Assembly (NCBI RefSeq): GCF_010587385.1
Contig: NZ_CP047475.1
Location: 992,001-1,056,000 of the forward strand
Length of the DNA stretch: 64,000 nucleotides
Direction: 5' to 3'
Source of the DNA: Vibrio astriarenae
Lineage (GTDB): Bacteria; Pseudomonadota; Gammaproteobacteria; Enterobacterales; Vibrionaceae
Below the pieces are notes generated by a model. The model ran no database searches. It was not told the origin of the DNA and was given only the letters and a program-made list of their open reading frames with translations. Below are positions 29,079 through 37,634 of the stretch, piece after piece (positions within the stretch are counted from its first letter, which is position 1; each line of letters opens with the position of its first letter). Both the position numbers and the translations under genes were made by a program.

Positions 29079-29489
29079 TTAGATTGCGAAATCTTCTAGA
29101 GATTTACCTTCATCAAGCGCAGCTTGAATAACAGAAGGTGTGCGGCCTTGGCCTGTCCATGTTTTCTCTTCGCCGCTTACATCAACATATTTGTATTTTG
29201 CAGGGCGTGGTGCGCGTTTAGCTTTAGGTTTCGCTTTACCTGTTTCACCAGATAGAGCTGAAATTAGTGCTTCAACGTCGATACCGTCTTTAGAAATTTG
29301 AGCAGCGATAGCAGCAAGTTTCGCTTCTTGTTCCGCTTTAGCAGCTTGTTCCGCTTCAGCAGCTTCACGGCGCTCGTCTGTTACGATAGTTAGTTTTTCT
29401 AAGGCTTCTTCAAGTTGCTCTAGAGTTAGCTCACGAGCAAATGCACGAAGGCTACGGATATTTAATAGTGTTTTTGTTAGTTCCGACAT
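29079..29489 (-). CDS. hns: Nucleoid protein H-NS (VicH-like)
   Basis: 136-aa DNA-binding silencer. The N-terminal oligomerisation half is a coiled coil rich in E, K and A; the C-terminal DNA-binding domain has YKYVDVSGEEKTWTGQGRTP with the QGR hook that enters AT-rich minor grooves. The start at 29489 (MSELTKTLLNIRSLRAF) is preceded by GGGAAGAG; four extra codons open upstream are unlikely to be used. The long AT-rich upstream region suits autoregulation. Confidence 0.95.
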   Translation of the reverse strand: MSELTKTLLNIRSLRAFARELTLEQLEEALEKLTIVTDERREAAEAEQAAKAEQEAKLAAIAAQISKDGIDVEALISALSGETGKAKPKAKRAPRPAKYKYVDVSGEEKTWTGQGRTPSVIQAALDEGKSLEDFAI

Positions 29490-30182
29490 GACTCTTCCCA
29501 TTTAATTAATTAAGTCAACGTGAAATATGATATACCCAATATTCCAGTATGACAATAATCTTAAAGTAGATAAACGTAATTAACGTAAATTAAATGACTT
29601 ATTGTGAACAATTAAACTAGTCAAAGCGCGACATGTTTTATTAATAGAATAAATACTTTAACCAAAATTGACTATCAATATGGGAGTCACTGGTGGGGGG
29701 CTGAGAGCATATATACCCTATGCCATTTAATCCGCATGCTGCTCACCTAACCTATCGTGATTGATATAGTGGTTTAAATGTAGATTGAGAATTTGAAAGA
29801 TAAGAATGTACGTAGATTAACAATAGCGAATAGTTACGTTAATTATCTAGGGTACATGTCACAAAAAATGCTCAAAAAAGGTAAAATTGTCAACGTTTCG
29901 ACTTGCTTGTTGGCATCAAGTCGAAATCATTGAGGAGGTACCGTAGTTTAGATTGCTTTTTCTATTGTTCCAGTTCCAAGGTTATTCTAATCATCTTCCT
30001 GTTTCAAAAAACAAGCGAACAATAAATGAGCAACTAATTGTAGCCTCGACACCGCTCTCAAGAAAAGTGGTGGAATAATGTGTTGCAAATCAAATTCTCA
30101 TAAGTAGAATGGCCCGTACCTAATGCTCAAGCAGAGTTAATGTGTTGTGAAACAATGTTTACAACATGTTTTGTTTTGAATT
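29490..30182. promoter_or_regulatory. Long AT-rich gap between hns and the lysine riboswitch
   Basis: About 690 bp without a supported gene. It must contain the hns promoter (minus strand) and the promoter for the riboswitch transcript (plus strand), and is very AT-rich near hns. A GAGGAGGT at about 29931-29938 resembles a ribosome-binding site but no well-placed start codon and credible protein follow. Confidence 0.5.
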
Positions 30183-30381
30183 GAGCGGTAGAGGCGCGAT
30201 ATCTGATGAGTAGCGTTTATTGGGGTGATACCAATGAATAGACGTGAAAGGCTCTGTCGCCGAAGTAAACCAGGCATATCAACGCCGGCTTGCTGGGGTT
30301 GCTTTCGAATAGGAGCAACACTGCCATAGTCTATACTCACTAAAGTGGTGAGGTAGGTATTACTATGGAGCGCTACTGTAG
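30183..30381 (+). promoter_or_regulatory. Lysine riboswitch aptamer
   Basis: The conserved lysine (L-box) core is present in order: GGTAGAGGCGCG (30187-30198), GAGTAG (30208-30213), GTGAAAGG (30244-30251), TCGCCGAAG (30257-30265). Helices that can be drawn are P1 CGGTAG (30186-30191) with CTACTG (30373-30378), GTTGCT/AGCAAC (30298-30303/30314-30319) and CCATAGT/ACTATGG (30324-30330/30362-30368). Lysine riboswitches are known to control NhaC-type transporters (LysW) in Vibrionaceae, which fits the gene downstream. Confidence 0.9.
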
Positions 30382-30503
30382 GGTTGGGTGAGGCATTCGC
30401 ACACCTTTCTTTATCTGATAAGTACTTAACATTCATTAAGTGCACTTATCGCTGCAGTAGATCTCTAACCACATAAATAAAATTAATTTGGTTTTTGAAG
30501 ATC
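30382..30503 (+). promoter_or_regulatory. Riboswitch expression platform and leader of the transporter gene
   Basis: CTGCAGTAG at 30452-30460 can pair over 9 bp (one G-U) with the P1 strand CTACTGTAG (30373-30381), so it competes with P1. A hairpin GATAAGT/ACTTATC (30417-30423/30444-30450) with an inner ACTTAA/TTAAGT stem lies between them. No T-run follows, so control of translation seems more likely than termination; an AACCA/TGGTT stem could hide the weak start region. Confidence 0.65.
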
Positions 30504-32105
30504 ATGAATTTAATCGATTTTGCATCATCACCGATTTCTTTGTTGCCCCCGCTGGTGGCACTCACATTAGCGATCATTACACGTCGCGTTTTGGTCTCAC
30601 TTGGTGTTGGTATCGTACTCGGTGCAGTACTGCTGAATGACTACTCGTTCTCTGCTGCCGCAGGCTACGTTGGCTCAGTGGTTTCTGGCGTCTTTATTGA
30701 AGATGGCGGTATCAATGAGTGGAACATGAGCATCGTTGGTTTCCTAGTGTTACTGGGTATGATGACGGCACTCTTAACACTATCTGGCGGTACACGCGCT
30801 TTTGCTGAATGGGCTCAATCTCGAGTTAAGAGCAAGCGTGGTTCGAAGCTACTGGCTGCATTCCTAGGCGTATTCATTTTTATTGACGACTATTTTAACA
30901 GCCTAGCAGTAGGTGCGATCTCTCGTCCTGTTACTGACCGCTACTACGTGTCGCGCTCAAAGCTCGCTTATATCCTTGACTCTACAGCGGCGCCAATGTG
31001 TGTTCTTATGCCAGCGTCAAGCTGGGGTGCATACATCATGACGATCGTTGCGGGCATCTTGGTTTCACACGGTGTTACCGAATACTCGGCAATTGGTGCG
31101 TACGTTCGCATGATTCCAATGAACTTCTATGCTGTGTTTGCTCTATTGATGGTCTTCGCGGTTGTATGGTTCCAGTTGGATGTTGGTCAAATGCGCAAGC
31201 ATGAGATTGAAGCGTCTCAAGGCCATGGCTTTGAAAACGACAAATCTGATGATGAGAAAGCGGCTCACGAAATTAATGAAGAGCTAGATATTAAAGAGAG
31301 TGAAGGCGGTAAAGTTTCTGACCTAGTTCTCCCTATTGTGTCACTTATTGCCGCTACGGTGGTTGCGATGCTGTACACGGGTGGTGCCGCACTTGCTGAT
31401 GAAGGCGAAGCGTTTAGTCTGCTGGGCGCGTTTGAAAACACAGATGTTGGTCGCTCTCTTATCTATGGTGGTGTTGTCGGCCTAGCGGTTGCTCTATTCA
31501 CAGTTATCAAACAAGGTCTTCCAGCAGCAGATATCTCACGCACGCTTTGGATTGGCGCAAAATCAATGTTTGGCGCAATTCTAATTCTTGTGTTTGCTTG
31601 GTCAATTGGTAGCGTGATCGGTGACATGAACACTGGTAAATACCTATCGACTCTAGCTGAAGGTAATATCGGTGCACATTGGCTACCTGTTATTCTATTC
31701 CTACTCGCGGGTTTGATGGCATTCTCGACAGGTACATCTTGGGGCACGTTCGGTATCATGCTCCCTATCGCTGGTGATATGGCGGCAGCGACTGATATTG
31801 CATTGATGCTTCCAATGTTGAGTGCTGTTCTTGCTGGCTCTGTCTTTGGTGACCACTGTTCTCCAATTTCAGATACTACGATCCTGTCTTCGACAGGTGC
31901 ACGTTGTAACCACATCGACCACGTGGCGACTCAGCTACCATACGCACTATCAGTTGCACTGATTTCGTGTGTAGGCTACATCGCACTTGGCTTTACATCC
32001 TCTGTCGCGATGGCGTTTGTTGCATCAGCCGTGACATTTATTGTTGTGTGTTTCGTGCTTTCAACATTATCAAAATCAAAGATGGCGAGCTGTGCGAAAG
32101 CTTAA
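30504..32105 (+). CDS. NhaC-family transporter, predicted lysine transporter LysW
   Basis: 533-aa inner-membrane protein with about a dozen membrane segments and a charged cytoplasmic loop near residues 225-270. Family motifs include FLGVFIFIDDYFNSLAVGAI, SRSKLAYILDSTAAP and GSVFGDHCSPISDTTIL. The NhaC superfamily includes Na+/H+ antiporters, but the lysine riboswitch immediately upstream argues for lysine uptake (LysW of the known lysine regulon). Start ATG 30504 is chosen over a TTG at 30495; no strong ribosome-binding site is seen. Confidence 0.85.
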   Translation: MNLIDFASSPISLLPPLVALTLAIITRRVLVSLGVGIVLGAVLLNDYSFSAAAGYVGSVVSGVFIEDGGINEWNMSIVGFLVLLGMMTALLTLSGGTRAFAEWAQSRVKSKRGSKLLAAFLGVFIFIDDYFNSLAVGAISRPVTDRYYVSRSKLAYILDSTAAPMCVLMPASSWGAYIMTIVAGILVSHGVTEYSAIGAYVRMIPMNFYAVFALLMVFAVVWFQLDVGQMRKHEIEASQGHGFENDKSDDEKAAHEINEELDIKESEGGKVSDLVLPIVSLIAATVVAMLYTGGAALADEGEAFSLLGAFENTDVGRSLIYGGVVGLAVALFTVIKQGLPAADISRTLWIGAKSMFGAILILVFAWSIGSVIGDMNTGKYLSTLAEGNIGAHWLPVILFLLAGLMAFSTGTSWGTFGIMLPIAGDMAAATDIALMLPMLSAVLAGSVFGDHCSPISDTTILSSTGARCNHIDHVATQLPYALSVALISCVGYIALGFTSSVAMAFVASAVTFIVVCFVLSTLSKSKMASCAKA

Positions 32106-32130
32106 TGCGTTACTTTGATTGATTAAATAG

Positions 32131-32166
32131 ACGCCAGCTGACTTGTTGTCAGCTGGCGTTTTTTTG
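32131..32166. terminator. Terminator shared by the NhaC-family and LysR genes
   Basis: 12-bp perfect stem ACGCCAGCTGAC / GTCAGCTGGCGT followed by a T-run. The convergent LysR gene's stop codon lies within the stem. Confidence 0.92.
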
Positions 32167-33048
32167 TGCCTGATGCTCCATAAGCCGTGCTTTTAAATAG
32201 TCGATAAATAACTTGGTTCGGGTGTGTTCCCGATCAAGATTAGGGTAGTAGGCATAGATAGTCAGCTCTTCTGCCATAATGTCAGGCAGTAATCGAATGA
32301 GTTGGCCGGATTCGACCTCAGGTTCAATCATGAACTCGCTAACGATCATAATCCCCATCCCTGACTTACCCGCATAAAATAAAGCTTCTGGATTGGTAGT
32401 AGAGAAGTTACCGCTAACGGTAATGCGTTTGCTGTTTGATACGCGATATTCTCTTTCTGGCTTTTCCCCCCAAATTAATACGTTATGATCGGCAAGTTCT
32501 TCGACACAAGTCGGTGTACCATGCTTTTTGATATAGCTCGGCGCTGCATAGAAAGCAATTTTTCGCTCGAGTAGTGGAATTTGCTTAACACTGAGTGAGT
32601 TGAGCTGTTCTAATTCACGTGAAATGAAGACATCGAGATTCATCTCTGGAAGTTGACCTGGTGTCGTCGTGGTAAGTTGAACTTGTATGTCTGGATAAAG
32701 CTCTAGAAAATCTTGCAAATACTTAACTAAGAACTTAGAACCAACCGCAACGGTTGCACCGACTCGGAGCAGACCTTTGGGTGAGCCTGAAATAGAGCGT
32801 GTATCGTCAATAATGGTTTGCCACCGCGCTAGTGACTCAACGCAGCCTTGATAGAAAAGCGTTCCAGCTTCTGTTTGAGACATTGAACGCGTGGTTCGCT
32901 TTAATAACTGCGTGCCAACACGGCTCTCGAGCCAGTGGATGCGCTTGCTCACTGCTGAGCTTGTGGTGTGCAACCTACGGGCCGCTCCATTGAAGCTCCC
33001 TTCCTCAATCACAGTGACATAAGTATTCACGCATTCTAACCAATCCAT
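32149..33048 (-). CDS. LysR-family transcriptional regulator
   Basis: 299 aa. The N-terminal winged helix contains FNGAARRLHTTSSAVSKRI (about residues 18-36) and ends in the usual LLKRTTRSMSQTEAG; the rest is the periplasmic-binding-like effector domain. The start at 33048 (MDWLECVNTYVTV) is typical and preceded by GAGGAG. It is divergent from the MFS gene at 33138 across about 90 bp, so it probably regulates it. The effector is unknown. Confidence 0.88.
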   Translation of the reverse strand: MDWLECVNTYVTVIEEGSFNGAARRLHTTSSAVSKRIHWLESRVGTQLLKRTTRSMSQTEAGTLFYQGCVESLARWQTIIDDTRSISGSPKGLLRVGATVAVGSKFLVKYLQDFLELYPDIQVQLTTTTPGQLPEMNLDVFISRELEQLNSLSVKQIPLLERKIAFYAAPSYIKKHGTPTCVEELADHNVLIWGEKPEREYRVSNSKRITVSGNFSTTNPEALFYAGKSGMGIMIVSEFMIEPEVESGQLIRLLPDIMAEELTIYAYYPNLDREHTRTKLFIDYLKARLMEHQAQKNAS

Positions 33049-33137
33049 CTCGCTCCTCAATTGTTTCCTGTTAAGACGTAATCTATTTCCATAATGGCTA
33101 GTTATCACTTGAAGGGCAATAATATAAACTCACAATC

Positions 33138-34358
33138 ATGAATTTAAAGACGACTTCCTTTAACAAAACGCCACTTATTCTGGCAATGATGATCATCGCT
33201 ACTGGACAAGTAGGGGTGAGTATTTACTTACCCTCACTTCCTTTAATGAGCGAATCACTTGGTGTAGATTCCACCCAGATTCAGCTAGTTGTCACCTTAT
33301 TCTTGATTGGATTTGGTGGTTCTCAGCTATTTTATGGACCGCTTTCAGATGCCATTGGGCGAAGACCTGTGTTTTTGCTCGGTCAAAGCGTTTACTTATT
33401 TGGGACGGTTCTCTGTTTTATATTTACCGACAGTTACACTGCGTTGATTACGGGTCGCTTACTGCAAGGCTTAGGGGCGGGTAGTGCGTCTGTACTGAGT
33501 CGCAGCGTTTTACGAGATAGCTATGATGGTCCGAACTTAACCAAAGCGCTTTCGTATATGTCAGTGACGGCCTCCATTCTTCCAATAATCGCTCCAGTAT
33601 TTGGTGGCTGGATAGCCCACCACCTTGGGTGGCAGTCAGTATTTAGTTTTGTCCTAGTTTATCTTATTGCGATATTTACTATTGGTTGGAGAGTCTTGCC
33701 AGAAACATTGCCTTACTCGCCCAGCAAGTTCGAACCAAGGAAAATAGTCGGTACTTACATAAAGCTGCTCGGTAATTGGCAGGTGATTCAAAGTGCAAGC
33801 TATAACTGGGTCACGTATTTAGGGGCGGTGGTGACCTTAAGTTTGTTGCCATTCCTGATGCAAAAACAGCTTGGGATGTCGGCTGCCGATTACGGCACTA
33901 TCATGTTAATCCCTTCATTCAGCCTCCTAATAGGGACAGTCTGTTTAAACCTAATGAGCAAGCGGCTTTCACAAATGCAGATTTTGTTTTTGTCGATGTT
34001 AATTATTTCAGCTTCCGGGCTGGGTTTGCTATTGGCTGAGTTTAATACCGCTACTTTGGTTATCGCCTTTTCTGGTTATGCATTTGCTCAAGGAATTTCG
34101 TTTCCGATTTCTATCGCTATGCTGCTTGCTCCGCATAAGAAACAAGTGGGCTCGGTCTCTGCATTATCGGGTTCTGTTCAGATGATTTTAGCCGGGGCTG
34201 CTGGTGGTTTCTTAATCGAGCATTGGGTATCTGACCAACAATCGTTGGGTTATTACTATTTGGTCAGTGCTATCGTTATGGCAGCAATGTCCTTGGTTGT
34301 TCCATTAAAAAAGCGACTGAAGAGAACGGGATTAATTCTATCTGGTGATGAGAATTAA
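33138..34358 (+). CDS. MFS drug-efflux transporter, Bcr/CflA type
   Basis: 406 aa with 12 predicted membrane segments. The drug:H+ antiporter motif A is seen as GPLSDAIGRRPVFLLGQ in loop 2-3, and motif C-like GGWIAHHLGWQSVF in segment 5. The N-terminus (IYLPSLPLMSESLGV) fits Bcr/CflA/EmrD proteins. The divergent LysR gene is probably its regulator. Substrate cannot be told from sequence. Confidence 0.83.
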   Translation: MNLKTTSFNKTPLILAMMIIATGQVGVSIYLPSLPLMSESLGVDSTQIQLVVTLFLIGFGGSQLFYGPLSDAIGRRPVFLLGQSVYLFGTVLCFIFTDSYTALITGRLLQGLGAGSASVLSRSVLRDSYDGPNLTKALSYMSVTASILPIIAPVFGGWIAHHLGWQSVFSFVLVYLIAIFTIGWRVLPETLPYSPSKFEPRKIVGTYIKLLGNWQVIQSASYNWVTYLGAVVTLSLLPFLMQKQLGMSAADYGTIMLIPSFSLLIGTVCLNLMSKRLSQMQILFLSMLIISASGLGLLLAEFNTATLVIAFSGYAFAQGISFPISIAMLLAPHKKQVGSVSALSGSVQMILAGAAGGFLIEHWVSDQQSLGYYYLVSAIVMAAMSLVVPLKKRLKRTGLILSGDEN

Positions 34359-34486
34359 CAAGAAATGATGGGTGTTTTACGTGCTTGTTAATTCGCTTTG
34401 AAGCATGAGTAAAAGTTTAAGATTTTCATAGGAACAGTAATGGATAGCGGTTAAAATCGCGCGTTTTTTTTAAATGGCGTACCGAC

Positions 34487-35380
34487 ATGACAATTCTTAA
34501 TCTACTTCAGCTCGGCCTAACATTAGGCGGTTTAATTTTCATCGTTATGCTCATAAAAGCATGGCGGGTGAAGCGCGATAGTGAAGTGGGAACTAACACT
34601 GTCGCAGTGGGCGCAATTGGTGGAATTGCGAACTTTTGTGACACTCTAGGTGTCGGTAGTTTTGCCATCAAGACTGCCGGATATAAGCAGTTTAACCTGG
34701 TAGATGATAAAGATTTGCCGGGTACTTTGAATGCACAAGCCGCGCTGGCTACCGTGGCGCAAGCGCTGATTTTTCTGACCGCTGTGGAAGTAGACATGAC
34801 GACGATGGTGAGCTTAATTGTTGCTGCATGTCTGGGGGCAACAATTGGTGCACGAATCGTGTCAGGGCTTGATCGTCAAGTCATTCGCTTGATTATGGGT
34901 TGCGCACTGCTCGTCGTCGCTATATTGATGTTAGCGGGCCGCCTAGAGCTGTTTCCGTTAGGTGGTACAGAATTAGGCCTTTCGGGCACAAAACTCGTTA
35001 TTGCTATTGTCGGTAACTTTATCTTTGGTGCATTGATGACGGTTGGCATTGGTCTGTACGCGCCGTGTATGACAATGATCTACCTGCTTGGGATGAATCC
35101 AATTGCCGCTTTTCCAATTATGATGTGCTCATGTGCCTTCTTGTGTTTCTTTTCTGCTGGTAGCTTTATTCAGCGTCAAGCGCTTAATACACGTGCGGCG
35201 CTTTCAGTCGCGATTACCGGACCGATTGCTGTTTTGATTGCCGCCTTTATCGTGAAGTCTCTCGACTTAGATACCTTAGCTTGGCTTGTTACCGTCGTGG
35301 TGTTCTACACATCGATTACAATGTTCCGTTCTTGGTCGAAAGGCAAAGCGGAATTGAGATCTGCTCCTGTGACATCCTAA
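34487..35380 (+). CDS. TSUP-family (TauE/SafE) membrane transporter
   Basis: 297 aa with about eight hydrophobic segments arranged as two repeats; glycine-rich motifs GAIGGIANFCDTLGVGSFA (N half) and GALMTVGIGLYAPCMTMIYLLGMNP (C half; key residues G-I-G-x-Y-A-P) mark the TSUP fold. Family members export sulfite, sulfoacetate and related anions, but the substrate here is unknown. It is monocistronic, ending in a strong terminator. Confidence 0.8.
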   Translation: MTILNLLQLGLTLGGLIFIVMLIKAWRVKRDSEVGTNTVAVGAIGGIANFCDTLGVGSFAIKTAGYKQFNLVDDKDLPGTLNAQAALATVAQALIFLTAVEVDMTTMVSLIVAACLGATIGARIVSGLDRQVIRLIMGCALLVVAILMLAGRLELFPLGGTELGLSGTKLVIAIVGNFIFGALMTVGIGLYAPCMTMIYLLGMNPIAAFPIMMCSCAFLCFFSAGSFIQRQALNTRAALSVAITGPIAVLIAAFIVKSLDLDTLAWLVTVVVFYTSITMFRSWSKGKAELRSAPVTS

Positions 35381-35405
35381 TGAGAATGGAACTCGTGTAA
35401 ATGAC

Positions 35406-35441
35406 AAGCCGGTGGCGTTTCTCCACCGGCTTTGTTTTTAT
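35406..35441 (+). terminator. Terminator after the TSUP gene
   Basis: 10-bp stem AAGCCGGTGG / CCACCGGCTT followed by TGTTTTT. The first GGACAGTCC repeat of the RAYT element starts three bases later. Confidence 0.93.
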
Positions 35442-35443
35442 AA

Positions 35444-35477
35444 GGACAGTCCAATTAATGTTGTAAGAGGACAGTCC
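35444..35477 (+). repeat. Left GGACAGTCC palindromes of the RAYT element
   Basis: Two GGACAGTCC copies at 35444-35452 and 35469-35477, 25 bases apart. They are the reverse complement of GGACTGTCC copies on the other side of the transposase gene, so the gene is bracketed by inverted repeats. Confidence 0.8.
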
Positions 35478-35629
35478 ATCAACGACCAGGTTTGCAAAGT
35501 CTCATTTTGTTGTATGTATCCAACGCATGAAACTGTGTGATGTCGGTCGAAAACACAATTAGCTTGGTGGAGTTGTACTAGATAGCGAATATTGTGTTTA
35601 GCGAAGTTAATGAATATCAGAGTGATTTT

Positions 35630-36592
35630 ATGACAACCGCTAGAAAACAACTCGTTGATTTAAATACCACACCCTATTATCACTGTGTTTCCCGATGCGT
35701 ACGCCAATCATTTTTATGTGGTGTTGATAAGCTATCAGGTAGGTGTTACGAGCACAGAAAAGCTTGGGTTGAGCAGAGAATCTATGATTTAGCCTCAATG
35801 TATTGCATTGATATTTGTGCTTATGCCGTCATGAGTAATCATTACCACTTGGTGGTGTGTATCAACCGAGATAAGGCGAAATCTTTAGATGCGCATGAAG
35901 TGGTTCTGCGATGGAGCATGGCGCATAGTTTGCCAGATGTAATCAAAAAGTGGCAGGTAGGAGTCCCTTTAGACAAAGCAGAGCAAGGTGCATTTGATAA
36001 CTTTATCAGTCGCTGGCGAGCAAGGCTTTGTGATTTAAGTTGGTTCATGAAGGAGTTGAACTATGATATTGCTCGCAAAGCTAATCAGGAAGATGAATGT
36101 AAAGGCCACTTCTGGGAAGGACGTTATAAGAGTCAGGCACTTTTGGATGAATCTGCACTCATTGCGGCGATGGCTTATGCCGACCTGAATCCGGTTAGAG
36201 CAGGTGTCAGCAACGACCCGCTAAGCTCTGAATACACCTCAATTAGGCGAAGAGTTGTGTCACTCGCGAATAATCAATCGCAACCTGATGGCTTATCTGC
36301 GTTTAGAGGTAATACGATAAGAAAGACTGATGCCGGACTGCCATTTAAGCTAATTGACTATATTGAGCTACTTGATTGGAGCTCTAAGCAGTTTCGACCG
36401 GGTAAGAAAACGATCAAACAAAACTGTCCAAATATACTTGATCGTCTTAAATTAAGGGAGGCGAATTGGTTTAACGCTATCACGTTGTTAGAACGAAAAC
36501 GGTCACATTTCATCGGGACCAAGGACAATATAGACAGAAGAAAAATACAGTTACGCCTTCGTAGGGCGAGCGGGTTTTGTCTGAACAAGTAA
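35630..36592 (+). CDS. REP-associated tyrosine transposase (RAYT, Y1/HUH family)
   Basis: 320 aa. The HUH motif is His71-Tyr72-His73 in MSNHYHLVV; the catalytic tyrosine is probably Tyr145 in KELNYDIARKANQ, and GHFWEGRYKSQALLDE plus MAYADLNPVRAGV are hallmarks of this family (formerly DUF1568-type). RAYTs are single-copy, domesticated relatives of IS200/IS605 TnpA that bind and cut palindromic REP-type repeats. Flanking GGACAGTCC/GGACTGTCC palindromes, and copies at 10249-10462 and in menE, are the likely substrates. Start ATG 35630 is preferred to a GTG at 35594. Confidence 0.9.
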   Translation: MTTARKQLVDLNTTPYYHCVSRCVRQSFLCGVDKLSGRCYEHRKAWVEQRIYDLASMYCIDICAYAVMSNHYHLVVCINRDKAKSLDAHEVVLRWSMAHSLPDVIKKWQVGVPLDKAEQGAFDNFISRWRARLCDLSWFMKELNYDIARKANQEDECKGHFWEGRYKSQALLDESALIAAMAYADLNPVRAGVSNDPLSSEYTSIRRRVVSLANNQSQPDGLSAFRGNTIRKTDAGLPFKLIDYIELLDWSSKQFRPGKKTIKQNCPNILDRLKLREANWFNAITLLERKRSHFIGTKDNIDRRKIQLRLRRASGFCLNK

Positions 36593-36763
36593 TCGTATAG
36601 CCACATTTTTAAACCGAAATTAGCATTTCGTTACCTAAACCTACCATTTTAGTAATTTACTTTGAACTTTTAGTACCCAGCCGATTTTCGATTGCATGTT
36701 AAGCAGGAACTTTATAGGTAAGTTTAAGCTGCTGCTTAAAAATGAGGTGATTTGATCTTAAAT

Positions 36764-36885
36764 GGACTGTCCTGTTAAGACGTTAAAATTCTTTGGTATC
36801 TGTTAGATAGAAGAGTTTGTTAGTTAGACTTTGTACGCACTGATTGGACTGTCCGCATAGCTGAGATGCAGGTACTGGCCTGTCC
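36764..36885 (+). repeat. Right GGACTGTCC palindromes of the RAYT element
   Basis: Copies at 36764-36772 (GGACTGTCC, followed by TGTTAAG), 36846-36854 (GGACTGTCC) and a variant at 36877-36885 (GGCCTGTCC). They are inverted relative to the left copies. The 311-bp stretch 36593-36903 holds nothing else I can identify. Confidence 0.78.
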
Positions 36886-36903
36886 GCGTAATTGGGCTAG
36901 TTG

Positions 36904-37071
36904 TTATTGCTTCAACTTCGTAAGCAGGTCACTGCGGACAATTTCAATAGCCTTAAGTGCTGTCTCAGGAGCGATTTCGTTGGATTCGAGTAGATAGATG
37001 AGATCAACGGCGAGCTTAATCTCTTCGGGTGCTTGATCCAAGTTGGATGGCGTTGAGTTTTCATTGCTCAT
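36904..37071 (-). CDS. ybaM: DUF2496 (YbaM-type) small protein
   Basis: 55 aa from ATG 37071. The core APEEIKLAVDLIYLLESNEI is close to E. coli YbaM (DDVKLAVDLIVLLEENQI), and the gene follows priC, as in E. coli. Its ATG shares bases with the priC stop (TAATG), so translation is coupled. The frame is open further upstream inside priC, but that extension is just antiphase priC sequence. Function is unknown. Confidence 0.85.
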   Translation of the reverse strand: MSNENSTPSNLDQAPEEIKLAVDLIYLLESNEIAPETALKAIEIVRSDLLTKLKQ

Positions 37072-37619
37072 TATTGGTGTTTCTCGCGATAAGTAATTTG
37101 GTTTTCGATTTTTAATTTGGCGGCTCGACAGCGTTCGAGGCGTTGTTCTGCGGTCAATAGAGCTTGCTGCGCTTGCTGTTGGTAGAAAGCGGGAGCGGAG
37201 GTTAGGGCTCTTTGCTTGTCTAATACCATTTCGTGTAAGCGTCTTTCCCAATCTTGGTGTTGAGCAAGCTCCTGATAGAGAACGTTGATCGGTTTGCGGA
37301 AATAGCTCGAGTGTTTGGGTTCTTTGGAGCGAATTTTAACGGTGGAAAGCTCACGCTGAATTGCGGCAATTTGACTAATTAGTCTGTCCGTTAAGTATTC
37401 GGCGCGTGCTTGGGTCAACCTGCCTGATTCTTGCTCGCGAGCGATTGAATCTGCGACGCTCTGGGCTTCTTGAATGCAGGGCACAAGTAGGCGCGAGCGA
37501 GACTGAAACAGTTGTTCATCAAACAGCGGAAGGTGATGCTCTCCTCGCTGACGGTCAACCGTTGCAGCTTGAGAAGACAAGTCTTCTAACAAGCGACTAA
37601 TTTTAGAAAGTTCAACCAT
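37071..37619 (-). CDS. priC: Primosomal replication protein PriC
   Basis: 182 aa, helical and rich in Q, E and R, as in PriC (primosomal protein N''), which binds SSB and loads DnaB onto stalled forks. The identification rests on overall pattern (FDEQLFQSRSRLLVPCIQEA, then a YQELAQHQDWERRL motif) and on the neighbouring ybaM gene, the same pair as in E. coli. Confidence 0.85.
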   Translation of the reverse strand: MVELSKISRLLEDLSSQAATVDRQRGEHHLPLFDEQLFQSRSRLLVPCIQEAQSVADSIAREQESGRLTQARAEYLTDRLISQIAAIQRELSTVKIRSKEPKHSSYFRKPINVLYQELAQHQDWERRLHEMVLDKQRALTSAPAFYQQQAQQALLTAEQRLERCRAAKLKIENQITYREKHQ

Positions 37620-37634
37620 CTGATTACGTCTCCG

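Noticed and set aside
29695..29760. Possible TPP riboswitch (GGGGGGCTGAGAG...TACCC)
   Set aside because: Only the CTGAGA and ACCC pieces fit; the conserved CTGATCTGG and GGATAATGCCAGCG-like part is missing and no thiamine gene follows.
29931..30080. GAGGAGGT followed by a short open frame from TTG (about 40 codons)
   Set aside because: Spacing from the ribosome-binding-like sequence to the start is too long and the peptide has no recognisable character.
30137..30445. 102-codon minus-strand open frame
   Set aside because: It is the antisense of the lysine riboswitch; its bases are explained by RNA structure and no start signal is seen.
36904..37251. Longer form of the YbaM-type protein (115 aa)
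   Set aside because: The extra N-terminal part lies inside priC in another frame; ATG 37071, overlapping the priC stop, matches the known protein.
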